Counted from the stretch's first letter, positions 5,642 to 15,006 are shown. The stretch: DNA of 64,000 nucleotides from Myroides sp. 1354 (GCF_030324495.1 NZ_JACAGN010000009.1:51909-115908); one strand, 5' to 3'. Made by a program: numbers and translations. The notes: generated from the sequence alone by a model not told the origin.

Positions 5642-8080
5642 CTAGTTTTTTATATTAGTAAGATTAATCTTATTAATGCTTCTTAGAAATGACTCATTTG
5701 TTGTTCTAGAAACTAATATGGTTTTGAGTTCATTCCAATATTCAATCTCAACGGATTTTGAAATACTATTACAAATTAAAAATGCGATTGCTTCTTCAAA
5801 ATCAATCCACTTTTCACTCATTATTATTTCTGTCCTTGGAGAATTTAGGTCTAAATCTCTATTGCCTAAAATATCAACAACTAAAACTAATGGGAAAGGC
5901 CATGATATCTTAACTTGATTATCTTTTCTTATCCATGGTTCAGGAAATAAAGTAGAAGGTACTTCAATTCCATGCAATGAAAGTCTCGAATTTGAACGTG
6001 AAAATTTACTTGATGTACTGTCTTCATTTATTTCTCCATCATCATTAATTGTTATTGATTTTGAAGATTCAGAAATAGAATTCTCTGATAATTGAATACT
6101 TCTTTCTAAAGTATATATTTTACCTTCGATTTCAACGTCTCTAGAGTTTAAATCAATTCTACTAACAGGTTTGCCGTGACTTTCTAAAACAGCAACTGTT
6201 GCTGATCCAACAATTCCAATCTCTTTATTGTCAAGCAATATTTCAAAAGTTCTAATGTTTTCATTCTGTTTCCAAGAATTATCTTTTATTGAGTTAGATG
6301 TAAATTCTTTAAAACTATTTTCATCTCTGATTTTATTATGGGACGTAGTTTCTATATTAATTTTAAATGGTGGGTTTGGAATAACATTTTCAACAGATTG
6401 AATAAAATCTTCTTCACTCATTCTTTCCCAAGGATTCTGAGTTTTTCGAAGAATTAATTTTGTAGTGGTACCAGGGGTTTCTCGTTTACCTTCTTTAATC
6501 CAAAAAATACTTTCCTGACCTTCAACAGTTATATTCAAGGCATCACTAGATTTATGAGGTGCATAAACTCTTTTTGTATCTACAATTAGAGTATCTGCTA
6601 CCATAAAACATGACAAAATTCCAATACCAAATCTTGATGTCGGGGTAAAATCAGCATTTGATTCAGATTTTAAATTGTAAAAGTCTGTTGATTTATAAAA
6701 TGACGAACCAACTTTTGAGTAGTAATTGTCAATTATATATTGATCCATTCCTGTTCCGTTATCTTCAATTTCAAGTATTATATCGTTATCCTCAATATAA
6801 TATTTAATAGTTACTTCAGGTAGGTAAGGATTTCCCCATTTTGTTTCTTGTGCCTGCCTTAAAAGACAAGCATCAATAGAATTTTGCAATAATTCTCGTA
6901 AAGCAACCTCTGGATTTCCATAAAGTTTTGTGCCCATTAAAAGGTCAATAACTTGTCTCTTACTTAAGTTAAACTGTGTATCTCTATAAATGTACTTAGG
7001 TTTGTTACGAATATCTGTTTCTGTTCTTATTTTGTCACGATTAACTTTAAACGGAAATTTCAGATTGATTTCTCTATTTTTACTTTTGTTAAATTCATTA
7101 AGAGAATTAGCAATATTATTACAGATGCTAAGTTCTTGATCAATCATGTTACAGAAAGCATGTATTGATGCTTCAATTGCAGGATGTTTGCACTTCGCGT
7201 TAAATTGAATCAATTCAGGATTAATTTCCCAAGCTTCAACGGCTCTGTGTTTATTCCATTCATTTATTGATACAGGGTGTCTTACATATAGATGAGAATA
7301 AAGAACTGGTGGAGTTCTTTTAGCATCAAAATCTAAAATATCAGAGAGCCTCAAAATAATTCCAACTAAAGGAAGACAAGCAAAATTATTTGAACCACAA
7401 AGAAAGTTTTTATCAAGTTCAAGCAAGGTTAATGCGTCTTCATTATGACTAAAACAAATTTGAGCTAATTCAACAGTCAAATCTGTATCACGAAAAAGTA
7501 TTTTTCCATTCCAAGCTCTGTCAATAATTTCTCTAGCTCGATCCGCATGTGTTTGACGAATAAACTCTGTTACCAAATATGATTTAATAGTATCGGCCTC
7601 TGTATTTTTTCCTTGTGTTATTAATCGATTAATTATTTCATTTTGGTCAGGTCTTGCTGAATAAAATCTTTTAAATTCATTATATGATTTCTCTTCACCA
7701 CTATCTTCAAATACAGGTTCAGTGTCCCAGTTTTTTTTCCATGCTAAGACATCTTTTTCATCTGGTGACATGCCTATATCATGAAAAAAAGCAGATAATA
7801 TAAGTAGCATCAATTCGGGTGAGGAGAGTTTTTTTATTACAGGCTCTGTTAGAAGTTTTTCCATTAAATTTAACACTCTAAATAAATGGTCTCCGTCATG
7901 GAGTGTAAACTCACCCATGTGTTTTATTATGGTTTTTGTACGTTGAAAAGCATATGATACAGCTTCATCTATTAATGCAATTACCTCAGTGTCCTTATCC
8001 TGACATTTATTTTTTAATGTATTATAAATTAAATTTTTTTGAAGCCTCAATAGGTATTCATCTTTATAATCGTCTAGCAT
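5642..8080 (-). CDS. HD domain fused to Hsp90-type (GHKL) ATPase, candidate defence protein
   Basis: An 812-residue two-part protein. The N-terminal HD region carries His61/His65 (LHDGDH), His100-Asp101 (AFFHDIGMSP), His212 (CFSHNED) and Asp247 (RLSDILDFD). The second part is a GHKL ATPase: N-box RELLQNSIDA with Asn400, G1 box EDNGTGM (Asp440, Gly442, Gly444) and G2 box SRFGIGILS (Gly485, Gly487). The C-terminal third (about 520-812) is unrecognised and may be a substrate-binding middle domain as in Hsp90. This HD-plus-GHKL layout is known from predicted bacterial conflict systems. It heads the minus-strand cargo block, separated from the NdpA-like gene by an attC-like element. Confidence 0.8.
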   Translation of the reverse strand: MLDDYKDEYLLRLQKNLIYNTLKNKCQDKDTEVIALIDEAVSYAFQRTKTIIKHMGEFTLHDGDHLFRVLNLMEKLLTEPVIKKLSSPELMLLILSAFFHDIGMSPDEKDVLAWKKNWDTEPVFEDSGEEKSYNEFKRFYSARPDQNEIINRLITQGKNTEADTIKSYLVTEFIRQTHADRAREIIDRAWNGKILFRDTDLTVELAQICFSHNEDALTLLELDKNFLCGSNNFACLPLVGIILRLSDILDFDAKRTPPVLYSHLYVRHPVSINEWNKHRAVEAWEINPELIQFNAKCKHPAIEASIHAFCNMIDQELSICNNIANSLNEFNKSKNREINLKFPFKVNRDKIRTETDIRNKPKYIYRDTQFNLSKRQVIDLLMGTKLYGNPEVALRELLQNSIDACLLRQAQETKWGNPYLPEVTIKYYIEDNDIILEIEDNGTGMDQYIIDNYYSKVGSSFYKSTDFYNLKSESNADFTPTSRFGIGILSCFMVADTLIVDTKRVYAPHKSSDALNITVEGQESIFWIKEGKRETPGTTTKLILRKTQNPWERMSEEDFIQSVENVIPNPPFKINIETTSHNKIRDENSFKEFTSNSIKDNSWKQNENIRTFEILLDNKEIGIVGSATVAVLESHGKPVSRIDLNSRDVEIEGKIYTLERSIQLSENSISESSKSITINDDGEINEDSTSSKFSRSNSRLSLHGIEVPSTLFPEPWIRKDNQVKISWPFPLVLVVDILGNRDLDLNSPRTEIIMSEKWIDFEEAIAFLICNSISKSVEIEYWNELKTILVSRTTNESFLRSINKINLTNIKN

Positions 8081-8211
8081 TTTAAATTAGTTCACATTAA
8101 TATTAGTATTGTCTATCTTTTTGCATGAGGCATAATATTATTTTTTACACAACACAGTGTAGTATCCTAAAATAACACCTATATGCGTATTTTATTAAAT
8201 CTTTTACTACG

Positions 8212-8259
8212 ATAATCAGTTTTTTATGAATTAAGATACTTACTAAAGTAACTGATTAT
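8212..8259. repeat. 10-bp perfect inverted repeat
   Basis: ATAATCAGTT (8212-8221) and AACTGATTAT (8250-8259) are complementary with a 28-base spacer. It lies between the start of the HD-ATPase gene and traA and could be an operator for either. Confidence 0.55.
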
Positions 8260-8420
8260 AGATAGCAAAAACAATTCAACAAGATTATTTATTCTCTTCA
8301 AACATAACTTAATTTTCTTAATCTTTATTACGGAAATCCGTAAACCACTCAATATTTTGAGTCTATCTATTATTTCAACAAAAAACTAACGACTTCGGAG
8401 TAGTTTTCCAGCCCTCTGCA

Positions 8421-8495
8421 AGAGCAAGTCGTTTTGATGGCACAAACTGTATTTCGAGTGCCTCAAAACATAACTTGCTCTAATCTTTCGATTAG
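8421..8495. other. Large structured element: possible oriT or small RNA
   Basis: AGAGCAAGT (8421-8429) pairs with ACTTGCTCT (8473-8481), and inside it TTTTGATGGCAC (8432-8443) pairs with GTGCCTCAAAA (8458-8468) with one bulge; CTAATC and GATTAG (8480-8495) form a third stem. The combined stem is far longer than chance in such AT-rich DNA. Function unknown; oriT, a regulatory RNA or a protein-binding site are all possible. Confidence 0.55.
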
Positions 8496-8781
8496 TAATT
8501 CCATCAATTTTACAAAGTAAAATCTAAAGTGATTTCATAGTAGTAAATCACCCGCTATTTGACATTAAAATGCCAAGTATTACCACAAAATGCCATAAAT
8601 CAGATTTAGCTGGTTTATGAAGTTTCTTTGTATGTATAATCATATTTGCATAGGTAGATAGATCAGTTGCTTTGTACTGATGTATCTAAAAAAGTAAGTA
8701 AAAAGGTCATTACGCGCATTAGTATATAATTAGAGTAACAAGTAGTTATTTAAGTATCTATTATGTTACGTGCAAGCGTAG

Positions 8782-8833
8782 CTGTTTAACTATTTATGTA
8801 AAGCATTACATAGAAAAATATATAGCTAAACAG
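8782..8833. repeat. Nested inverted repeat upstream of traA
   Basis: CTGTTTA (8782-8788) matches TAAACAG (8827-8833) and inside them TATGTAA (8795-8801) matches TTACATA (8806-8812) around AGCA. Short GTATCTA repeats surround it. Possible ParA-partner (centromere-like) or operator site next to the parA-like traA. Confidence 0.5.
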
Positions 8834-8973
8834 GTAATTAATTAACTAAGTATTTAATTCGGCTTATAGTTCACTACTTGACTAAGTAAAAAACTACTGA
8901 TATAGATGACCACAAACTTACTGATAGACTAACGTATCTATTTACTTATGCAGATAGCTAAATACATACAATT

Positions 8974-9741
8974 ATGAAAACAAAAAAGGAACCAATCTTT
9001 GTTGCTTTCTCATCTCAAAAAGGAGGAGTTGGTAAAAGCACATTTACAACGTTAGTGGCAAGTATTTTACATTATCAAATGGATTACAATGTAGTTGTCT
9101 TTGATGCAGATTTCCCACAACACAGTCTTATGAAAATGAAAGAACGAGATTTATCCATCGTGATGAAAAACGATGTGCTTAAAAAACTCGCTTATAAGCA
9201 GTTTACAACGATTAATAAAAAAGCATATCCGATTTTACAAGAAAAAGCGGATAATGTATTAGGCGCTGCAAAACAGTTTGTTATTGAATCACCAATTCCT
9301 ATTGATATAGTTTTCTTCGATTTACCAGGTACGGTTAATACCGCTGGAATTCTAAACGCATTGTCGGGCATGCATTATATTTTTACGCCTATCACAGCCG
9401 ATAGAGTAGTGATGGAAAGCACACTTGTTTTTACACAACTTTTACGAGATGTTGTTATGAAAAAATCAGAGACAGCAATACAAAGTATCAATCTATTTTG
9501 GAACCAAGTGGATGGCAGGGAAAGCACTCCTTTGTATGATATCTATAACCAAGCTATTAAGGAATTTGATTTCAGTTTAATGCAAAGTCAGATTAAAAGT
9601 AGTAGCAGATTTCGAAAGGAGAGTGAAACTATAAGTAAACTTGTTTTCCGCTCCACTTTACTACCACCAGATAAACGTCTGAGTAAAGCAAGTGGCTTAG
9701 ACCTTTTTATAGAAGAATTTTTAACAATCATCCAATTATAA
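8974..9741 (+). CDS. traA: ParA-family ATPase TraA
   Basis: A 255-residue P-loop ATPase of the ParA/MinD type. The deviant Walker A motif KGGVGKST is at residues 16-23 and the DADFPQ stretch (about 44-49) is the A' region; FFDLPG is the Walker B-like strand. In Bacteroidetes conjugative elements such a protein opens the tra operon and is called TraA. No parB gene follows; the next gene encodes a DUF3408-type protein that may be its DNA-binding partner. The operon runs on with gaps of a few bases. Confidence 0.8.
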   Translation: MKTKKEPIFVAFSSQKGGVGKSTFTTLVASILHYQMDYNVVVFDADFPQHSLMKMKERDLSIVMKNDVLKKLAYKQFTTINKKAYPILQEKADNVLGAAKQFVIESPIPIDIVFFDLPGTVNTAGILNALSGMHYIFTPITADRVVMESTLVFTQLLRDVVMKKSETAIQSINLFWNQVDGRESTPLYDIYNQAIKEFDFSLMQSQIKSSSRFRKESETISKLVFRSTLLPPDKRLSKASGLDLFIEEFLTIIQL

Positions 9742-9745
9742 TATC

Positions 9746-10177
9746 ATGGAAAAAGAAAGCAAAAAACAACCGCATATTGATGAAGAACTAATGATGAGTC
9801 TAATGGTTGATGGAGTTAGAAAAGAAGGAATCAAAGAACCATCTCAGTTAGAGATTGAAAAAGTAGAAGAACAGAGAAAGATAGAGGAGACACCTTTAAA
9901 GAAGAACTCTGTTTCAAAACAAAAGAAGCAAACAAAGCAATCTGTTGAAACAGATTACGAAACTATCTTTTTTAAAAAATCAGATACCAATGCCAGAGAT
10001 GGTAAGACAGTGTATATAAGACCTGAGTTTCATGAAAAACTAACTCGTATCATTCATATAATAGGTGAGGACAAAATAACAATTTATGCCTATTTAGATA
10101 ATTTGTTAGACAATCACTTTGATGAGTTTGCTCAGCAGATTACCAAGAGTTACAATGACAAGTATAAACCAATCTAA
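9746..10177 (+). CDS. DUF3408-type conjugal transfer protein (TraB position)
   Basis: The 143-residue protein has a charged, probably disordered N-terminal half rich in Lys and Glu, and a C-terminal folded segment (residues about 85-140) with VYIRPEFHEKL and TIYAYLDNLLDNHF. The same segment recurs in the next gene, so the two are paralogues. The RPExHExL...YAYxDNxLxxH pattern is that of DUF3408 proteins in Bacteroidetes tra operons and resembles ribbon-helix-helix proteins. It starts 5 bases after traA. Confidence 0.7.
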   Translation: MEKESKKQPHIDEELMMSLMVDGVRKEGIKEPSQLEIEKVEEQRKIEETPLKKNSVSKQKKQTKQSVETDYETIFFKKSDTNARDGKTVYIRPEFHEKLTRIIHIIGEDKITIYAYLDNLLDNHFDEFAQQITKSYNDKYKPI

Positions 10178-10188
10178 TAAGAAAGAAA

Positions 10189-10461
10189 ATGAAAAATATA
10201 TTCAAAAAAACAGAAGCAAAAAACGATACTAAGAAATATGAGGATCAGTTTTTAGTTAATCGATTACCTGCAAATAGTAAAGGAAAAGTGGTGTACATCC
10301 GCCCTGAACACCATGAGGTACTCATTCGCCTTGTTCAATTATCTAAAGAAAATAAGACAACGCTCTATGCTTATATTGATAATATCTTAGAACAACATCT
10401 TAAGGATCATTCAGATGATATCAAGTCTTATTTTCAAGAACATTTTAAACCAATTCTCTAA
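10189..10461 (+). CDS. DUF3408-type conjugal transfer protein (TraC position)
   Basis: A 90-residue shorter paralogue of the preceding gene product: VVYIRPEHHEVLIRLVQ and TTLYAYIDNILEQHL match it closely. It keeps only the folded C-terminal domain with a short lysine-rich N-terminus. Likely a small DNA-binding or partition-associated partner of TraA, by context. It is followed after three bases by the next tra gene. Confidence 0.65.
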   Translation: MKNIFKKTEAKNDTKKYEDQFLVNRLPANSKGKVVYIRPEHHEVLIRLVQLSKENKTTLYAYIDNILEQHLKDHSDDIKSYFQEHFKPIL

Positions 10462-10464
10462 TTT

Positions 10465-10980
10465 ATGGAAATCGTTATCATAATCAGTCTTGTACTTGTA
10501 CTTGTACTTGCTCTTTTGTTATTAGATAAAAATAAAACCAGTAAACAGGAGAACCCAATTAAAACAGAAGAGCTACCTTTTAAACAAGATATTCCTGTAA
10601 GTATTATAGGTGAAAGTAAACCAGTTGTTCTAAAGCAATCGCTAATGAGTCAAACAGAAGATGAACTTGATTTAGAAGAGGAAGAAAAAGAGTTAAGCAA
10701 GAATTTAGAACCTTTAGATAATGAGTTTACTCAAAGGGTTAGTACAGATGAACTTAATAGTTTTGTTAGATATATCGAAGAAGAGTTAATTAATGAGACT
10801 ACAGTAAAAACAGCTAAAAAAATAGAAGGTTCAGAGTTATTGGAATTACTTCAACAGGCAATGCCTGATTCTGCTAAAACAATAGCAAAATTATTAGATC
10901 AATCCTTAAAGGAAAAATCACCAAAAAAAGAAGAAGAAGTAATAGGTAGTGAAGATTTTAATATAAATGATTTTGTGTAA
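10465..10980 (+). CDS. TraD-position membrane-anchored protein
   Basis: The 171-residue protein has one N-terminal transmembrane segment (residues 3-20, IVIIISLVLVLVLALLLL) followed by an acidic, low-complexity cytoplasmic region (LDLEEEEKELSK) and a helical C-terminus (about 115-150). No catalytic motif is seen. Position between the DUF3408 genes and traE fits the gene called traD in this element family; function unknown. A terminator follows. Confidence 0.6.
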   Translation: MEIVIIISLVLVLVLALLLLDKNKTSKQENPIKTEELPFKQDIPVSIIGESKPVVLKQSLMSQTEDELDLEEEEKELSKNLEPLDNEFTQRVSTDELNSFVRYIEEELINETTVKTAKKIEGSELLELLQQAMPDSAKTIAKLLDQSLKEKSPKKEEEVIGSEDFNINDFV

Positions 10981-10992
10981 AGAAAAACTTTG

Positions 10993-11028
10993 AAGGCGTT
11001 ATAGTAAACCACACTTAACGCCTTTTTT
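10993..11028 (+). terminator. Terminator after traD-position gene
   Basis: AAGGCGTTA (10993-11001) and TAACGCCTT (11016-11024) form a stem followed by TTTT. It separates the traA-D unit from traE-N. Confidence 0.8.
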
Positions 11029-11109
11029 ATTACACCTTATCGCCATTTACATCCACTAGCTTCCACAACTCCTCTCTCAAACAGTTTTCAAAAGACATTT
11101 ACCAAAATA

Positions 11110-11126
11110 TCATGCAAAGGGCATGA
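11110..11126. promoter_or_regulatory. Small inverted repeat upstream of traE
   Basis: TCATGC and GCATGA flank AAAGG in the leader 26 bases before the traE ATG. It could be an operator or a leader hairpin for the second tra transcript. Confidence 0.35.
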
Positions 11127-11151
11127 TTATAACTAATTAAATGTCATTCTT

Positions 11152-11460
11152 ATGAAAACAAAAACAATCAAACAAAGGTTATTCTTACTACTTGTTGTGC
11201 TTAGCAGTTTACCACTCTTAGCTCAAGGAAATGGAACCGCAGGAATCACCGAAGCTACCCAAATGGTCACCTCGTACTTTGATCCAGCCACTAAACTTAT
11301 CTATGCCATTGGAGCAGTAGTAGGACTTATTGGAGGGGTAAAGGTGTACAACAAATTCTCTAGTGGTGATCCCGATACAAGCAAGACAGCAGCAAGCTGG
11401 TTTGGAGCTTGTATTTTCTTAATTGTAGCTGCTACAATTCTTCGCTCATTTTTCCTTTAA
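11152..11460 (+). CDS. traE: TraE, DUF4134 family membrane protein
   Basis: A 102-residue hydrophobic protein with a cleavable signal (cut expected after LLAQG, about residue 26) and two transmembrane segments (LIYAIGAVVGLIGGVKVY and ACIFLIVAATILRSFF). The conserved GAVVGLIGGVKVYNKFxxGD signature is that of TraE in Bacteroidetes conjugation systems. Size and topology are like VirB2-type pilin or VirB3 components. The next gene begins 11 bases downstream. Confidence 0.8.
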   Translation: MKTKTIKQRLFLLLVVLSSLPLLAQGNGTAGITEATQMVTSYFDPATKLIYAIGAVVGLIGGVKVYNKFSSGDPDTSKTAASWFGACIFLIVAATILRSFFL

Positions 11461-11471
11461 ATGATGCGCTT

Positions 11472-11816
11472 ATGAAAAAGTATAGTATCAATAAAGGCAT
11501 TGGAGCAAGCGTAGAGTTTAAAGGGCTCAAGGCTCAGTATCTGTTTTATTTTGCAGGTGGACTTTTGGGGAATCTTATTCTTGTTATGGTGATGTATATG
11601 GCTGGGGTAAACAATTTTATTTGTTTAGCCTTTGGGCTTGGTACATCAGGCTATCTGATCTACAAAGTATTTTCACTAAACAAGAAATATGGTCAGTATG
11701 GACTTATGAAGCTTCAAGCAAGAAAATACTTTCCAAAGTATATCATCTCAAGAAAAGAGGTAAAAGGGTATTTCAATAGAAACTTAAAATTAAGAAGTTA
11801 TGAGAAATACAGCTAA
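11472..11816 (+). CDS. traF: TraF, DUF4133 family membrane protein
   Basis: A 114-residue protein starting MKKYSINKGIGASVEFKGLKAQYL; the frame is open from 11409 but the family N-terminus begins at ATG 11472. Two transmembrane segments lie at about 24-45 and 50-70. It is VirB3-like by position directly before the VirB4-type ATPase. Its last 17 bases overlap the traG start, indicating coupled translation. Confidence 0.8.
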   Translation: MKKYSINKGIGASVEFKGLKAQYLFYFAGGLLGNLILVMVMYMAGVNNFICLAFGLGTSGYLIYKVFSLNKKYGQYGLMKLQARKYFPKYIISRKEVKGYFNRNLKLRSYEKYS

Positions 11817-14316
11817 GACAAATACACTTGAAAGAATGTTTCCGATTCTTTCGGTAGAGAACAACTGTATGGTCTCCAAACAAGGAGATATAACGGTTTG
11901 TTACAAGGTCATCTTACCTGAGATATTTACCATCTCAGATAAAGAATATGAAACTATTCACAGTGTGTGGCATAAAGCGATTAAAACGCTTCCTGAGTTT
12001 ACGGTTTTTCACAAACAAGATTGGTTTGTAAAAGAGAGTTATCAGGCTGATTTTAAAGACGCAGAACAAAGCTATTTAAGCAGAAGCTTTGAAAGGCATT
12101 TTAATGAGCGTCCCTATCTGAATCACAGCTGTTATTTGTTTATCACAAAAACTACCAAGGAGCGAATTAAAAATCAGAGTAATTTTTCATCCCTTACAAG
12201 AGGGGACCTAATTCCAAAAGAAATCAGAGATAAAGACACGGTTCAGAGCTTTTTAGAGGCAACTACTCAACTTGAAAAAATCGTCAATGATAGTGGACTC
12301 ATTCACTTAATTAAACTAACAGAAGAGGATATCATAGGCTCAGAAGATAAAAGTGGACTTTTAGAACAGTATCTGACTCTAAGCTCTACTAAAAGAGGAA
12401 GTCTTCAGGATATTGGCATCAGTGCTGAGGAGGTTAGAGTAGGAGATAATAAACTCTCTTTACATACCCTTTCAAGTACAGATGACTTGCCTACTGAGGT
12501 GTCTTATTTATCTCGTTATGAAAAACTATCAACCGATAAAAGTAGCATGGCTTTGTCGTTTGCCTCGCCTGTTGGACTACTACTTAATTGTAATCACATT
12601 TATAATCAGTATTTGTTTATTGAAGACAGTGAGTCTAATTTAAAGCAATTTGAAAAGTCTGCCAAGAATATGCATTCTCTAGCTAGATATAGCAGAGCTA
12701 ATCAAATAAACAAGCAGTGGATAGAAGAGTATCTAAATGAAGCTCATAGTAAAGGATTAACATCCATTAAGGCTCACTTTAATGTAATGGCATGGTCTGA
12801 TAATCATAGTGAGCTTAAACAGCTTAAAAACGACACAGGAAGTGCAATCGCTTCTATGGAGTGTGTGCCAAGACACAATACAGCGGATGCTCCCACACTT
12901 TACTGGGCAGGTATGCCAGGGAATAGCGGGGATTTTCCAAGTGAAGAAAGCTTTTATACGTTCATTGAACCTGCCTTATGCTTTTTTACAGGGGAGACCA
13001 ACTACCAGAACTCGTTATCTCCCTTTGGAATTAAAATGGCAGATCGATTAACTGGTAAACCAATTCATTTGGATATTTCAGATCTCCCCATGAAAAAAGG
13101 AATTATCACTAACCGCAACAAGTTTATCTTGGGACCATCGGGAAGTGGTAAGAGCTTTTTTACCAATCATATGGTGCGTCAGTATTATGAGCAAAACGCT
13201 CATGTGCTTTTAGTTGATACAGGGAATTCTTACCAAGGATTATGTGAGCTCATTAAAGGCAAAACAAAAGGGGAGGACGGCGTATATTTTACCTACACTG
13301 AAGAAAACCCAATTGCTTTTAATCCCTTTTATACCGACGATGGTGTATTTGATATTGAAAAAAGAGAGAGTATTAAAACCCTGATCTTAACGCTTTGGAA
13401 GCGGGATGACCAGCCGCCCTCACGAGCTGAGGAAGTAGCACTTTCAAACGCAGTTAGTGGGTACATTCAAAAACTTCAAAATAGCGATATAAAACCAAGC
13501 TTCAACACTTTCTATGAGTATATCAAAACTGATTACAAAGCTGAGTTAGAAAACAAACAAGTTAGAGAAAAAGACTTCGATCTGGCTAACTTTTTAAATG
13601 TACTTGAACCCTACTTTAAAGGAGGTGAATATGACTATTTGTTAAACTCAGAAAGTGAGCTTGATTTACTTAATAAACGCTTTATCGTTTTTGAAATTGA
13701 CGCAATAAAAGACCATAAAATTCTTTTCCCCATTGTGACTATTATCATTATGGAAGTGTTTATAAATAAGATGCGAAGACTTAAAGGACAGCGTAAACTA
13801 ATTTTAATTGAAGAAGCTTGGAAAGCAATAGCTAAAGAGGGTATGGCAGATTACTTAAAGTATTTGTTTAAGACTGTTAGAAAGTTTTTTGGAGAAGCAA
13901 TTGTGGTAACTCAAGAGGTGGATGACATCATCCAATCTCCGATTGTAAAGGAAAGTATCATCAATAATTCAGATTGTAAGATCCTGCTTGATCAGCGTAA
14001 ATATATGAACAAGTTTGATGATATACAGGCGATGCTTGGACTCACTGACAAAGAAAAAGCGCAGATACTTTCTATTAATCTAAACAACAATCCAAATCGC
14101 CTTTACAAAGAAGTGTGGATTGGTCTTGGGGGAACTCTCTCTGGCGTATATGCTACAGAAGTAAGCTACTCGGAATATCTCGCTTATACTACAGAGGAGA
14201 CCGAAAAGCTAGAGGTAATGAACCTGGCTAAAGCACTTGATGGTAATGTAGAAATGGCAATAAAACGCCTGGTGCAAGAAAGGCAAGAAGAAGAAGAATA
14301 CAAGACAGTGCTCTAA
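11800..14316 (+). CDS. traG: TraG, VirB4-type conjugation ATPase
   Basis: An 838-residue ATPase powering the type IV secretion channel. The N-terminal half carries the VirB4/TraG N-domain. The P-loop GPSGSGKS is at 445-452 and the Walker B strand LILIEE at 667-672, followed by WKAIAKEGM and a QEVDD segment typical of VirB4. Length matches the family (about 830). It is encoded within the traE-N operon. It is not the coupling ATPase: no VirD4-type protein is found elsewhere in the window. Confidence 0.9.
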   Translation: MRNTAKTNTLERMFPILSVENNCMVSKQGDITVCYKVILPEIFTISDKEYETIHSVWHKAIKTLPEFTVFHKQDWFVKESYQADFKDAEQSYLSRSFERHFNERPYLNHSCYLFITKTTKERIKNQSNFSSLTRGDLIPKEIRDKDTVQSFLEATTQLEKIVNDSGLIHLIKLTEEDIIGSEDKSGLLEQYLTLSSTKRGSLQDIGISAEEVRVGDNKLSLHTLSSTDDLPTEVSYLSRYEKLSTDKSSMALSFASPVGLLLNCNHIYNQYLFIEDSESNLKQFEKSAKNMHSLARYSRANQINKQWIEEYLNEAHSKGLTSIKAHFNVMAWSDNHSELKQLKNDTGSAIASMECVPRHNTADAPTLYWAGMPGNSGDFPSEESFYTFIEPALCFFTGETNYQNSLSPFGIKMADRLTGKPIHLDISDLPMKKGIITNRNKFILGPSGSGKSFFTNHMVRQYYEQNAHVLLVDTGNSYQGLCELIKGKTKGEDGVYFTYTEENPIAFNPFYTDDGVFDIEKRESIKTLILTLWKRDDQPPSRAEEVALSNAVSGYIQKLQNSDIKPSFNTFYEYIKTDYKAELENKQVREKDFDLANFLNVLEPYFKGGEYDYLLNSESELDLLNKRFIVFEIDAIKDHKILFPIVTIIIMEVFINKMRRLKGQRKLILIEEAWKAIAKEGMADYLKYLFKTVRKFFGEAIVVTQEVDDIIQSPIVKESIINNSDCKILLDQRKYMNKFDDIQAMLGLTDKEKAQILSINLNNNPNRLYKEVWIGLGGTLSGVYATEVSYSEYLAYTTEETEKLEVMNLAKALDGNVEMAIKRLVQERQEEEEYKTVL

Positions 14317-14371
14317 TCCAACTTCGCAAGGAAAATCGAGTGAAAAAACAATCAACTAAAACACAATCAAA

Positions 14372-15004
14372 ATGAAAAAACTAACTCAGGTAGTTATAGT
14401 AGTGATGCTACTGGTTCTACCCATACAAATTCGCGCCCAATGGGTGGTGAGTGATCCTGGAAATTTAGCCTCAGGAATACTAAACAGTGCCAATGAAATT
14501 ATTCAAACTTCTGCCACGGTGGATAATGTAATTAAAAATTTTAAAGAAGTAGAAAAAGTCTATAAACAAGGCAAAGAGTATTATGACAAACTGCAAGCGG
14601 TCAATAATCTAATTAAAGATGCAAGGAAAGTGCAACAAACAGTGCTGCTAGTTGGAGACGTCTCAGAGCTCTATGTCAAAAACTTTGGCAAAATGCTCAA
14701 TGATCCAAATTTCTCTGCTCAGGAACTTGTCGCTATTGCCAATGGGTATAGCATTCTTTTAAATGAGAGTACCGAGCTTTTAAAAGAACTCAAGCAGATT
14801 ATAAGCGCTTCGAGTCTTTCTTTAAATGACAAAGAGCGCATGGATGTAATAGACAGAGTTTACAATGAAGTAAAGGACTATCATAACCTTGTTAGTTACT
14901 ACACTAGAAAAAATATAGGTATTAGCATCTTAAGAGCAAAAAAGAAAAATAATACTCAGAGGGTACTTGATCTCTATGGAACCTCCAATCAAAAATACTG
15001 GTAG
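14372..15004 (+). CDS. traI: TraI, DUF4141 family secreted protein
   Basis: A 210-residue protein with a signal peptide (MKKLTQVVIVVMLLVLPIQIRAQ, cut near residue 23) and a mostly helical body (VDNVIKNFKEVEKVYKQGKEYYDKL). This pattern is the DUF4141/TraI protein, equivalent to VirB5-type components. The gene order goes straight from traG to traI; no traH-like frame is present in the 55 bases between. The next gene begins 2 bases after its stop. Confidence 0.75.
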   Translation: MKKLTQVVIVVMLLVLPIQIRAQWVVSDPGNLASGILNSANEIIQTSATVDNVIKNFKEVEKVYKQGKEYYDKLQAVNNLIKDARKVQQTVLLVGDVSELYVKNFGKMLNDPNFSAQELVAIANGYSILLNESTELLKELKQIISASSLSLNDKERMDVIDRVYNEVKDYHNLVSYYTRKNIGISILRAKKKNNTQRVLDLYGTSNQKYW

Positions 15005-15006
15005 CT

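Larger units (their letters stand above)
8081..8973. other. 890-bp gene-free region upstream of traA, rich in inverted repeats
   Basis: No credible gene is present. It holds a 10-bp inverted repeat (8212-8259), a long imperfect hairpin (8421-8481) with a small second hairpin (8480-8495), a nested inverted repeat (8782-8833), three GTATCTA copies (near 8682, 8754 and 8934) and many TAnnTA-like words up to the traA start. It must contain the traA promoter and could hold a partition-like or origin site. Confidence 0.6.

Noticed and set aside
11409..11471. N-terminal extension of TraF
   Set aside because: It overlaps the end of traE in another frame and does not resemble the family; ATG 11472 is the natural start.
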